Shown piece by piece: positions 10,616-19,633 of a stretch of DNA of 64,000 bases. The DNA comes from Tenrec ecaudatus (lineage: Eukaryota; Chordata; Mammalia; Afrosoricida; Tenrecidae). Numbering within the stretch: the first letter of the stretch is position 1; each line of letters starts with the position of its first letter. The translations under genes and the position numbers were made by a program. The stretch lies in the NCBI RefSeq assembly GCF_050624435.1, contig NC_134541.1:9438983-9502982 (forward strand), written 5' to 3'. The notes under the pieces are model-generated. The model saw only the letters and a program-made list of their open reading frames with translations. It made no database searches and was not told where the DNA came from.

Positions 10616-12446
10616 CCCTCCACCTTCCAAGAGTCTAAGGAAGCCTGGTTCCTTCGGAATTTGAACCAATAATGTATAGTTCCTCGACCACAAGTTTACC
10701 CAGGTAGTTTTCTAAGCGTAGGATGTGTTCAGGAATTGATCACAGAGAGAAACTAAGAGCTCGCGTGGCCTCACAGGTGCTCCCAAATGTCGCAGAGGTT
10801 GGCGCCAGGTGCTAAGGGAGCCCAGCGAAGGAAGTTCTAACGAACCCTAAAACATTAGCGACGTTGAACTGGCAAACGAGTGCACCGCCCAACCCACGTA
10901 CGTCCCTTCCCACTGGTCAGTTTCCCGGGAAGCATCCACAATTGGAGCAGGAAAAAGAAAATAACACTAACATGTCATGAGGACGACAGCAACATGACAA
11001 GAGCATTTTGTCGAAATCGCTGCAAGTCCTACAGGACATGTGAGAAGTACTTTTAAATGGGGTTCAGTCCTCTGCAGGGAGGCACGGAGCAGGGCCTGTT
11101 TCTTCTCTTCCTTCCATTCTTTTTATTTTTAATGCCCTGGGTGGGGAAAGTGGTTTCTCATCACGCTGATGCTCCGGATTGGAACAGCGATCGGGTTGAA
11201 TATTAACTTTGGAACAATTTAGGGAAGGTCTGTAAATAACGTCTGGAAAGAATTAGCAGAGCCGCTGGGATTTCGCGAGGGAGCCAGAGATAGTGGGTGT
11301 GTAGCAAGACCTCATTTCCCTCCTTCCTCCAGGACAGAAGCATGAGATGTCCCTACTTCCCCAAAATTCCGGTTTTCGTGCCTTGGGCCAGGGGTGGGGT
11401 GGGGGCGGTGCAGGGCTGACTCTGCAGAGCCCATTCCAGACACCTTTTCCCCACCTTGGAGGCCCTGCCAGGGCATGTGCTCAGCTGCTGGTCCAAAGTC
11501 CAGAGGTTCCAGTCCTCACAGAACCCCTCAGAAGCAAGGCATGAAGTTCCACTTCTGGAACGGCAGCCACAGAAAACCGGGTGAAGCTCGGTCTGGCTTT
11601 CTGCGTTGGCGTCCGCTCTCCAAGATGTTGTCTCTCTTCCCATCTCTACCTTCTGTGCTGTAACCCCGGGTAGTCTGAGGCCAGGCTTGGTGGGAGGAGT
11701 ATGTACACCATGGAAATGGGCTCACAGAGCCAAGGGTCCCCAGCCAGCCACCCACCCATGGCCCAGTGAACCAGGCCGGCCCTCATCTGAGAACGAAACG
11801 GTTGTTCTATTAAAAAAAAAACAAAAAAAAAAACGTTTGCTTTCTGGTCGGTAGACCTTGCTCTCCAGCGACCCTGAAATAACCAGCTCTGCTCCTGAGA
11901 GCGCACCTCTACGGTCACAGATACTGTTCCTGTAATTGAGGGTGCAAGGTGGGAGCGTCAGAACGGATCCCAAACACGGCTCAGCGGGGCTTGCTTGCGA
12001 AGGGGGATTTGTAGAAGAGGCCATTACTTGCTCTGGAAAGAAATCCTAGCCCTGCTTCCTGCAGGGGATTAAATATCACACAAGCACATTCCTGCTGCAG
12101 ACAGCAACCAGGAGGAAAGGCTCGCCTCACCACGGAGGAGAGGAAATGAACAAAGTGCTTCTCAGAACCCGTCAACGGACGGTTTTTCAAGCTGAGGACA
12201 GACCCAGCGAAGTCACTGGGTGGAGAGCGAGGCGGGGTCAACTTGCTTTCTCTTCCAGGGAATTGTGCCCGACATAGGAAGCCCATTTCGCACGCTCCCG
12301 TTCAGTAGGGGATTTAAGCTTCCGAGAGTCTCTTGTTTCCTAGATAATTTTTTTTTTAGTTTGGTTTTTTTTTTTTCCTAGAGAATTTTATCCTGGAGAA
12401 TTGATTATGCCCCCTCCTTGGCTGCTGAGCGTCTCACCTTAGAGAA

Positions 12447-12448
<2 letters not shown>

Positions 12449-12497
<49 letters not shown>
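12449..12497. repeat. (CA)n microsatellite, ~49 bp
   Basis: Uninterrupted CA dinucleotides. Confidence 0.97.
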
Positions 12498-12498
<1 letters not shown>

Positions 12499-12786
12499 TG
12501 GCATCACGTGGTGCCTAGTGAAGCGAGGCAGGCCCTTCTCAGCATACGGCGTGGGTGCAGGACAAAGATGGATTTGCTCACTGTGATCTGCCCAGCAATT
12601 TGAAAATGTGAGCAAACATGCCCTTGGGTGAGGTGGGGGAGGGGAAAGGGTCTCCAAGGCAGGTTGGCTAATTTGGGCCTCATGTACAATTGTGTACAGT
12701 TATTCATGTGTGTCCTTGGACATGAAAACAAAACTACATCCCCGAGAAGGAAACTTGGTTTGCCTTGCGTGCCAAGCATGGCTTTT

Positions 12787-12788
<2 letters not shown>

Positions 12789-12820
<32 letters not shown>
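12789..12820. repeat. (CA)n microsatellite, ~32 bp
   Basis: Uninterrupted CA dinucleotides after gcttttaaa. Confidence 0.97.
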
Positions 12821-12823
<3 letters not shown>

Positions 12824-13254
12824 TAACAAAAACAGATTCAGGTTCTGGAGAAATTCTGTTGTCAAGACTTCTGAAGAAAAGACTTGCTTGGGAAAGCAAC
12901 AACTATGTTTTTGGACTCTCTGGACAGGAACCAGCAGGAGAACCGACGGAATACCTGGAAAGGGGAGCTGTGGTCAGGGAAGCCCTGGGTGCAGCTGGGA
13001 TGGGGGGGGGGCATGCATTTTATCCCCTGCCTCCTCAGTCTCCTCTTTGTTGACAATGTGCTTGTTGAAAACATGAGCCTGCTGTTTCCAGTAGAGACGC
13101 AGGTAAGACAGACGTGGGCTTCACACTCTACGTTCCTCCGGGCCTCTGCAATCATCTTGTTTAAGTGACGTGATTTCTTCAGTGTCGACTTGTCTGTTCT
13201 GTGATGTGGAAGATGGGCCCCCATGCGTTCAAATGCCCTCAGGGTCACCCAAAG

Positions 13255-13788
13255 TGGACAGGTTTCAGTGGAGCTTCTAGACGACTGTTAGATTTGGGCA
13301 AGGGAACGCGAGCTCACCTTGGGCTCACGGAAGAATTACGACCAGTTGAGATGCAAACACCACAAAAGGAGTTTTATTTGCTAGCTCGAGCTAGGGCTTC
13401 CTTCCCTCCACTGCCCTGCGCAGCAGGACCTTGCGTCCAGAAGGGAATCAGCCCCGAGTTCTTTGTTCCCTGGGCTTTTATGGGGCCAGGGACGGGAGAC
13501 AGTCCAGTGTTGCTGTTCTTTAAATTTATTGGAGAAAACTTCTGGCATCAGCGTTGTCCAGTGGTGGTTGGCGGGTAGTTCTGCACGTATTCTCTTGACT
13601 GGTCAATTGGGGTGGGGGGGGGGGTCGCTGCTTCCTACTGGTCAGTCTGGGACAGGTGATGCCTTCTCTGACAGAATTACCTCAATGTCCAGAAATCTGA
13701 AATTAGAGCTTAAGCCTGCCCCAGACTTTGGCTTTATACAGCCTCTGTCATGGTGCTGGTGCTGGCAGTTGTAAACCAGGACCCCACA
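13255..13788 (-). mobile_element. Solo-LTR-like ERV remnant, minus strand
   Basis: On the minus strand: a putative U3 beginning TGTGGGG at 13788, a TATA box CATAAAAG (13482-13475), an AATAAA signal at 13378-13373 about 100 bp downstream, then a U5-like stretch ending near 13255. TATA-to-AATAAA spacing and order fit a gammaretrovirus-type (class I) LTR. No gag, pol or env sequence is adjacent. Outer ends are uncertain because no convincing target duplication was found. Confidence 0.6.
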
Positions 13789-13789
13789 T

Positions 13790-14290
13790 GACAGCAGAGT
13801 AGGAAGAAAGGACTGGCGATGTACTTCCAAATAGTCATCAACAAAAGCCCTATGGATGGGTGCACAAGCAAATGTGGTGAAGAAAGCTGATGGTGCCCGG
13901 CTACCAAAAGATCTAGCATCTGAAGTCTTAAAGGCCTGAAGATAAACAAGCAGCCATTGAGCAGAGAAACAATAAAACCCACATGGAAGAAGCACACCAG
14001 CCTGTCCGGACTCCATTGCTGAGGACAAAGTGAGGACAAAACCCAGCTATCAAAAGATATAGCATCTGGGGTCTTAAAGGTTTGAAGATAAGCAGGCGGC
14101 CATCTAGCTGAGAAACAACAAAGCCCACATGGAAGAAGCACAACAGCCTACCCAACACAATCGCTGAAGACAAAGCGGGTGCATAAGCAAATGCGGTGAA
14201 GAAAGCTGATGGTGCCCAGCTGTCAAAAGATATCGAGTCTGGGGTCCTACAGGCTGGAAGATAAACAAGGGGCCATCTAACAAAGCCTCA
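13790..14290 (+). mobile_element. L1-like module in three tandem, diverged copies
   Basis: The module gaagaaagctgatggtgccc...ctatcaaaagatatagcatctgg...cttaaagg...ataaacaagcagccat...cacatggaagaagcacac occurs near 13880, 14045 and 14195, each followed by cattgctgaggacaaag-like sequence. In most L1-like copies of this window it occurs once, and twice at 1751-2249. Confidence 0.75.
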
Positions 14291-14349
14291 TCTTTCTTCC
14301 ATGGAGCGGCTAGTGAGTTTGAACTGCTGACTCAGAGAAGCACTTAGCT
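14285..14349 (-). repeat. AfroSINE fragment, antisense
   Basis: gcctcatctttcttccatgg...gagtttgaactgctgactc is the head-side part of the SINE body. Confidence 0.6.
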
Positions 14350-14516
14350 TAATTGCCATCGAGTCAATTCCGACCTTAGCGACCCTATAGGACAGGGTAG
14401 AACTGCCCCTGGGGGTTTCTGAGACTGTAACTCTTGAGAGGAGTAGAAATTTTCCTCTTTCTCTCCAGAGTGGCTAGGGTTTTCAAACTGCTGACCTTGT
14501 GGTTAGCAGCCAGCAG
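14350..14516 (-). repeat. AfroSINE, antisense
   Basis: Well-preserved tail attgccatcgagtcaattcc, middle ctataggacagggtagaact, and head-side caaactgctgaccttgtggttagcagcc. The extreme head is missing. Confidence 0.9.
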
Positions 14517-14519
14517 AAA

Positions 14520-14587
14520 CCTTCTGGGCCTCAATTTCCTTATGCATAAAATGGAGGAATATAATAGGTCCTCTTCATAGGCTGTTT
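14520..14587 (+). repeat. MIR 3' part, split by an L1 insertion
   Basis: gggcctcaatttccttatgc and ataaaatggaggaatataat match the MIR 3' pattern (gagcctcagtttcctcatct then gtaaaatgggg). It is interrupted at ttcataggctgttt, which recurs at 15302-15315. Confidence 0.65.
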
Positions 14588-15301
14588 GTTTGTTTTTGTT
14601 TTTGATGGTTGATTACTTTTATTTATTTTTTATTTAAAAATTATTTTATTGGGGGCTCCTACAGCTCCTATAACAATTCATACATCAATTGTGTCAAGCA
14701 TATTTATACATGTGTTGCCATTATTATTTCTAAACATTTTCTTTTCTTTTAGTCATTTTATTGGGGGCTCATACAACTCTTATCACAATCCATACATACA
14801 TCAATTTTTTAAAACAATTTATTGGGGCTCATACAATTCTTATCACAGTTCATACATATACATACATCAATTGTATAAAGCACATCTGTACAGTCTTTGC
14901 CCTAATCATTTTTTTCTCCTCTTTTCTTTTTTTACATTTTATTAGGGACATACATCAATTTTATAAAGCACATTTGTACATTCATTACCCTCATCATTCT
15001 CAAAACATTTGCTCTCCACTTAAGCCCCTGGTATCAGCTCCTCAATTTTTCCCCTCTCTCCCTGCTCCCCCCTCCCTCATGAACCCTTGATAATTTATAA
15101 ATTATTATTATTTTGTCATATCTTACACTGTCTGATGTCTCCTTTCACCCACTTTTCTGTTGTCCGTCCGCCAGGGAGGAGGTTATATATAGGTCCCTGT
15201 AATCGGTTCCCCCTTTCCACTCCACCCTCCCTCCACCCTCTTGGTATTGCCACTCTCACCACTGGTCCTGAAGAGATCATCCATCCTGGATTCACTGTGT
15301 T
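14588..15301 (-). mobile_element. Stack of four L1-like 3' ends, minus strand
   Basis: Four successive starts of the same antisense 3' end (attttattgggggctc and variants) occur near 14642, 14755, 14818 and 14937, each with its own T-rich (poly-A) leader; only the last continues into the full tail, G/A-rich tract and beyond. The whole block is bounded by a perfect 14-bp direct repeat, ttcataggctgttt (14574-14587 and 15302-15315). Confidence 0.8.
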
Positions 15302-15351
15302 TTCATAGGCTGTTTTGAGGATCCTCTTGCTCCATAGGTAAACACTGCTGG

Positions 15352-16564
15352 GTTAGCACCGACTAGTGGAATATTATGTTATTGGACCACCTTTGAATTA
15401 CAATGATTTGAGGTAATGGTGGGGGGGGGGGCTGGGAATCTTCATCATTGAGGCACAGAATATTACTCAGCACTGAAAAGGAATGAATGGCTGACATCTG
15501 CAATAACAGGTTAATAATCCAGTTGAGTGAAAAGAGTCATTCTGAAAAGATCACGTCCTATATATGAATGGATTTTGGACTCGCACTGATCTATGAACCA
15601 CTAGATCTATGACATGCCCCTTTTCAATACTTGACTCATGAAGAGATCACTGAAGATATGGGTGCTATAGCAAAGTGTAGTGAAGAAGCCAAATGGTGCC
15701 CTATTGTCACAAAGAATAGCTTCTGGGGTCTTAAAAGCTTGTCTTAAGATAAGCAGCTATCAGAGAGCAAATGTTTTGAGAATGATGAGGGTAACGAATA
15801 TACACGTGTGCTTTATACAATTGATGTATGTATGGATTGTGATAAGAGTGGTACGAGCCCCCAATAAAACGATTTTTTTAAAAAACCGCAGCGATGAGTG
15901 AAGAAGCACGCCAGTCTCTGTGATACAAGGATCTTAAATAATAAAATCCAAATCTGAAGGAGGGAATGGTCTCAAGAGTCCACTTCTGAACCCCTGGTTG
16001 GCAGAAGACTACGAGTGACAATGGACGGACGCCCATCAAAATCCATTTGCAGGGTCCCCACGTGGACGAAGCCTCTGGCGAGTTCCGTCTGGCCACAGTC
16101 CAGGGGTGTGAGCGGCCTCGCGATCAGATGGAGAGTGCGGTGAAGTCAACGATGGCGCAGGGAGTCGGGTTAAAGTGCGACGCCACATCTCCCCTCTGAC
16201 TCATTTTAAAGTTTTGTCCATTGTTTATATTTTCTGTTTTCTTTTCCATTGAGGTTTTTCTGTTTCATCTAGTCGGTGTTTGGGCTTTGTTGTTTGTTTT
16301 TTTTTGGTGAGGGGTGGGTGTTATTTCTTGTTTTGTATAATTGGCTGCCTATGAGAGTCCGAATAGGGAAAAGCATAGCCAGTAACTGGATGAACAGGTG
16401 CCTGGAGGCATGGCAGGGAGGTTGGGGAAAAGTGACTGCAAGAAAGAAGAAAATGTTCTGAAATTGATTGTGGTGATGATTTCACAACTGTTCTCAATAT
16501 GCCTGAAGGATTATATTGTATGACATGTGCAGTGAGTGCCAATAAAACCATTTTTTTAAAAAGG
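15352..16564 (+). mobile_element. L1, second 3'-end lineage, interrupted
   Basis: Starts with the broadly conserved L1 motif agaatattactcagcactg...aaaaggaatgaatgg (15469-15500), continues through the module gaagaagccaaatggtgccc...cttctggggtcttaaaagcttg, and ends gattgtggtgatgatttcac...gtgccaataaaaccattttt. This 3' end resembles ancient mammalian L1 3' UTRs. An A-lineage L1 tail is inserted at 15763-15888. Confidence 0.75.
15763..15888 (+). mobile_element. 5'-truncated L1-like tail inserted in older L1
   Basis: agagagcaaatgttttgaga...gagtggtacgagcccccaat plus AAAACG and an A-rich end: only the last ~120 bp of the element. Flanks gcagctatc and gcagcgatg suggest a short decayed target duplication. 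Confidence 0.75.
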
Positions 16565-16637
16565 TCACTTACTCTGTCTCCTCTTGCAGACTGTGCTCAA
16601 AATGACAGACATATTTTTAAAAAGAAAAAGAAACATT

Positions 16638-16815
16638 TGCTGTCTCGTTGATTCTCACTCACAGGGACCCTTTAAGAGGAGAGGGCTTCCGGGGCTGTGC
16701 TCTTTATGGAAGCAGGCTGCCTCGTCTTTCTTCTGTGGAGAGGATGGTAGGTTTGAGCCCCTGACCTTTTTGTTAGCACGCAAGTGCTTAACCACTGTAC
16801 CACCAGGGCTTCTTG
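16638..16815 (-). repeat. AfroSINE, antisense
   Basis: Tail ctgtctcgttgattctcact, body gcaggctgcctcgtctttct, B-box complement gtttgagcccctgacc and head agtgcttaaccactgtaccaccagggct. Confidence 0.85.
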
Positions 16816-16819
16816 GCAA

Positions 16820-16965
16820 AGGCACGAGATGGAGAGTAGATTGGTGGTTGTCAAGGGTTACAAGGATGGGGACAGCAGATGAAAATAGAGTGCGGGTAAT
16901 GTTCAAGGGGACAGGACCATTCTGCGTCTTGGTTATAGTTAGCCGAATCAGTGCCACTGTGACAA
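16820..16965 (+). repeat. Ancient L1 3'-end fragment
   Basis: gagatggagagtagattggtggttgtcaag...cgggtaatgttcaaggggac follows a known old L1M 3' UTR pattern. Confidence 0.5.
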
Positions 16966-17487
16966 AGCTACATGCACACTGTCCCACATCGACCTCCACC
17001 TGCATACTCTTGGAACATACACTGGGCAGTTCTTCACGAGTCAGGGTAATATGTACTTCAGGCATGTAGCTGCCCCTCATTCAAGTCTGCGCTTTGGGAC
17101 CACCAGCCCGGAGTCTCCAGGACTCTACAGCCAGATTGTTCTGGAAGTCCCAAGCTTTGAGGGCAAACTACTAGGGTCAGGTCTGTCCAGAACTGAGGGG
17201 TTTTCCAGGACACGGAGCTTTGGGTGGTAAACTCAGGAAAGTACCAGACCAATGGGGACATGTTGGTCATCCAGGTCAGGAAGTCACTGAAAAAGAGGGT
17301 GTGGTGGGTTAGGCTGGCTAAACAAAAACCTGATTACCTCCTAGCAGCCCCACCTGCCTGTTTACTTGACAGGTACTGGGCTGAAAAGAACCAAACAAAG
17401 CGTGTTTCCCATCAGACTCGTAACAAGGAAGGATGGTCAACATGTCTGGGTAAGTTTGTTCTCCAAGCCCACTGTGGGTAAGAACTT
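16966..17487. other. No gene recognised
   Basis: Mixed unique-looking sequence without a supported feature. Confidence 0.5.
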
Positions 17488-17602
17488 AGGCTCAGCATCC
17501 TGAAGAGACCCGGGTTCAAGGCCCACCTCAGCTGCCCTTTGCTGTGAGACCTCCAACAAGTTATGTAACCTCTGCTGTCATTGCCTCGTCTCTAAAATTA
17601 CC
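17488..17602 (+). repeat. MIR
   Basis: gacccgggttcaaggcccac...gctgtgagacctccaacaagttatgtaacctctgctg...gcctcgtctctaaaatta preserves the order of MIR core and 3' region. Confidence 0.75.
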
Positions 17603-17713
17603 AACACCCCTGTGTCCTGTTGCTTAGTATCTTACCAGCTTCTGCAGTTGACACTTCCATTCCTCTCATCTCTTTTCTGACAATATATTTTATCATTCTT
17701 TTCAAGTCTCTCT

Positions 17714-18255
17714 TCTTTTTTTTTTTGCAGTTAACCAAAAACACCTTTATTTTCATCTTCAAACTGTTAACTTTTTGTTCTCCCAAGATAATCATGACTA
17801 CCTTTCACAAAAACTGGGCATTTACAGTGAGTGCATCTTCAAAGCATTTCCTTTAACGGGAAACTTAGCATCATACTATCTCAAGATTAAAACGTTTTTT
17901 TTAAAAAATCCATCTTGTGGCTTTTATAAACAAAACAGAAGCAAGCATAAGTCGTGAAAAGTCACTTAGACTTCAGGTCTTTCTCCTCCAGGAACCAGCA
18001 TTGTGATGTTATTTCCATTAACAAAATCTGGTCTAATTTAATAATCCTTCTTCCTTCTGGTGCGATTTCAAAGACAGAGACATCTTCCAATACCATATAA
18101 AGTCATCAAAACCTAGAAGGGTGACAGCCATTTCCTTGTCACCCTTCATCACAATGTGAATTCTGGATCCTGTCCATTTGTCCACAAGCTCTAGCGGTAG
18201 CAGCTGCGATGGGTTCGTAGTAGTGTGGGCTCCCAAGGCTATGCCGGAAGTGGGC
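17714..18255 (-). pseudogene. LSM5: Processed pseudogene of LSM5
   Basis: Retrocopy of the mRNA for LSM5, a subunit of the Lsm2-8/Lsm1-7 rings that bind U6 snRNA and decaying mRNA. Minus-strand translation from 18236 reads GAHTTTNPSQLLPLELVDK, then GSRIHIVMKGDKE and TLLGFDDF, a near match to the LSM5 Sm1 region. The start codon is TTG (18236-18234) in place of ATG. A ~4-bp deletion after GFDDF shifts frame, so the intact reading stops at 18033, and a further 1-bp loss lies near 18015. The remaining Sm2 region and stop are recognisable to about 17963. Next come a 3' UTR, AATAAAG (17751-17745) and a poly-A tail (T run 17716-17726). No introns. A 17-bp target duplication with one mismatch, tctttYcaagtctctct, lies at 17697-17713 and 18256-18272. 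Confidence 0.93.
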
Positions 18256-18289
18256 TCTTTCCAAGTCTCTCTCTTATGTGCTTAAATGT

Positions 18290-18440
18290 CGATTACCAAG
18301 CTTTCCTTTTTCATTTTCTAGAACAGCTTATTTTCAGGCTATGCGTTTCCCTCTAAGTACAGCATTGGCCTCATCCCAGAGGTTTTAATGTATCGTGCTC
18401 CGTCCTCATTGTTCCGCTACGGTTGAGTAGCACTTCCATC
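18290..18440 (-). repeat. L1 fragment, antisense, tentative
   Basis: tttccctctaagtacagcat...gcctcatcccagaggttttaatgtat resembles a common antisense L1 segment. Degenerate. Confidence 0.4.
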
Positions 18441-18699
18441 TGGATTCTCTCTTCATCTGAAGGACTCATTTGTAAAACATGCACAGTCACATTATTGATC
18501 TCACAGACTCACTGTGAGTCTAATTTTGGAATTTTTTTAAAAAGTGAAATGGGTATCCAGCACGTGGGACCTATTGAGCCCCTTTTACCTCTCAGTGCTG
18601 CTGCCTCACTTCAGCTACTAGATAATTCGTAGGGCTCTTTTGTTAGGGAGAAGAAGCTTAACCAGTTTTCCTGACCCTAACCTTTTTTTCCCCAGTCCT

Positions 18700-19035
18700 T
18701 GAAAATGCCATGGTGGGCACGTGATCGTGAGGGTCAAGCACCTTCTGGAGGAAGCAGAGCCAGAATGTTCCTGAGAAACAAGAATTTATCCCACCTATTG
18801 TGACCGTGTGATCAGGAGGGACCAGTCCTTAAGGAAGGACGTCTTGCCTGGGAAAGCAGAGTGTCAGCAGAAGAAAGAGACGGGCCCTCCATGTGATGGA
18901 TTGACACAGTGGCTGCAAAACCGTGCACGCAAACAGAGCAGCAGTGGGGAGGATGGCAGACGGTGAGGCAGTGTTTCGTTGTGTTGTGCAGAGGGTCGGT
19001 GAGTCAGAACGGACTCCCTAGGAACCTCACAGCGA
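18700..19035 (+). mobile_element. RTE/BovB-type LINE 3' end
   Basis: accgtgtgatcaggagggaccagtcc, gatggattgacacagtggctgcaa, gtgaggcagtgtttcgttgtgttgtgcagagggtc and a final gagtcagaacggactccc in the order of the family's terminal sequence. Confidence 0.8.
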
Positions 19036-19099
19036 GAACAATTAGGTCCCTTCCTTATCCATGTAAACCAGAATTGCTGAGGCATTTAATGCTGTTCAC

Positions 19100-19235
19100 A
19101 ACACTCCATAGCCACCCTCGACGGTGAGCACCAAGAGGACAGACGGCTTAGAGATCCCGGCACACAGGAGGAGCTCAGTAGAGACTAACCGAAATGAATG
19201 AATGAACGAATGCATGAAGAAATGAATGGCCCATT
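19100..19235 (+). repeat. L2 3' end
   Basis: ggtgagcaccaagaggacag...cccggcacacaggaggagctcagtagag followed by a GAAT repeat (aatgaatgaatgaacgaatg) is the usual L2 terminus. Confidence 0.75.
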
Positions 19236-19515
19236 CTAGAGGATGCTGGTTTTGTTTCCTGACAGTTATTCCTTTAGATCTCAATTGCCTTCTTGCCCAC
19301 TTTGCTTCCACATAGAGCTGGCACGTCGTCTATGAAATGGCTTTCATTTCAAGGAACAGAAACCTACCCTTGCTAGCTGAGATTGGGAGGAGGAGGGGCA
19401 TTGATCAGAGGACACCCCAAAACTAAAGGCCAGGCCATGTCATCAGGAAGGACCAAGGCTAGCAATGGGTCCCTCAAGGTATGTTTCCCAATGCTGGCTC
19501 CCTCTGTACGGTGAA

Positions 19516-19633
19516 GAGCCCCGAGGCATTGTGGGTTATGCATTAGACTGCTAACCATGACACAGCTGGAAACCACCAGCCACTCCTGGGGGAAAGAGGA
19601 GGCTGTCTGCTCCCCTAAAGCTTTACCGTCTCA
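19516..19633 (+). repeat. AfroSINE 5' half, split by insertion
   Basis: Head gagccccgaggcattgtggg, body aaccaccagccactcctggg, ending aaagctttaccgtctca, which is the left target duplication of the 2.19 kb element. The 3' half resumes at 21823. Confidence 0.9.

Larger units (their letters stand above)
10616..13254. other. Repeat-poor, no gene recognised
   Basis: About 2.6 kb without AfroSINE, L1 or RTE copies that I can see, apart from two CA runs and an A-rich tract at 11811-11834. Open frames up to 141 codons have no recognisable domain. Splice sites and promoters cannot be supported by eye. Confidence 0.5.

Noticed and set aside
12418-12902. Thr/His or Cys/Val repeat proteins around the CA microsatellites
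   Set aside because: Translations of dinucleotide runs only.
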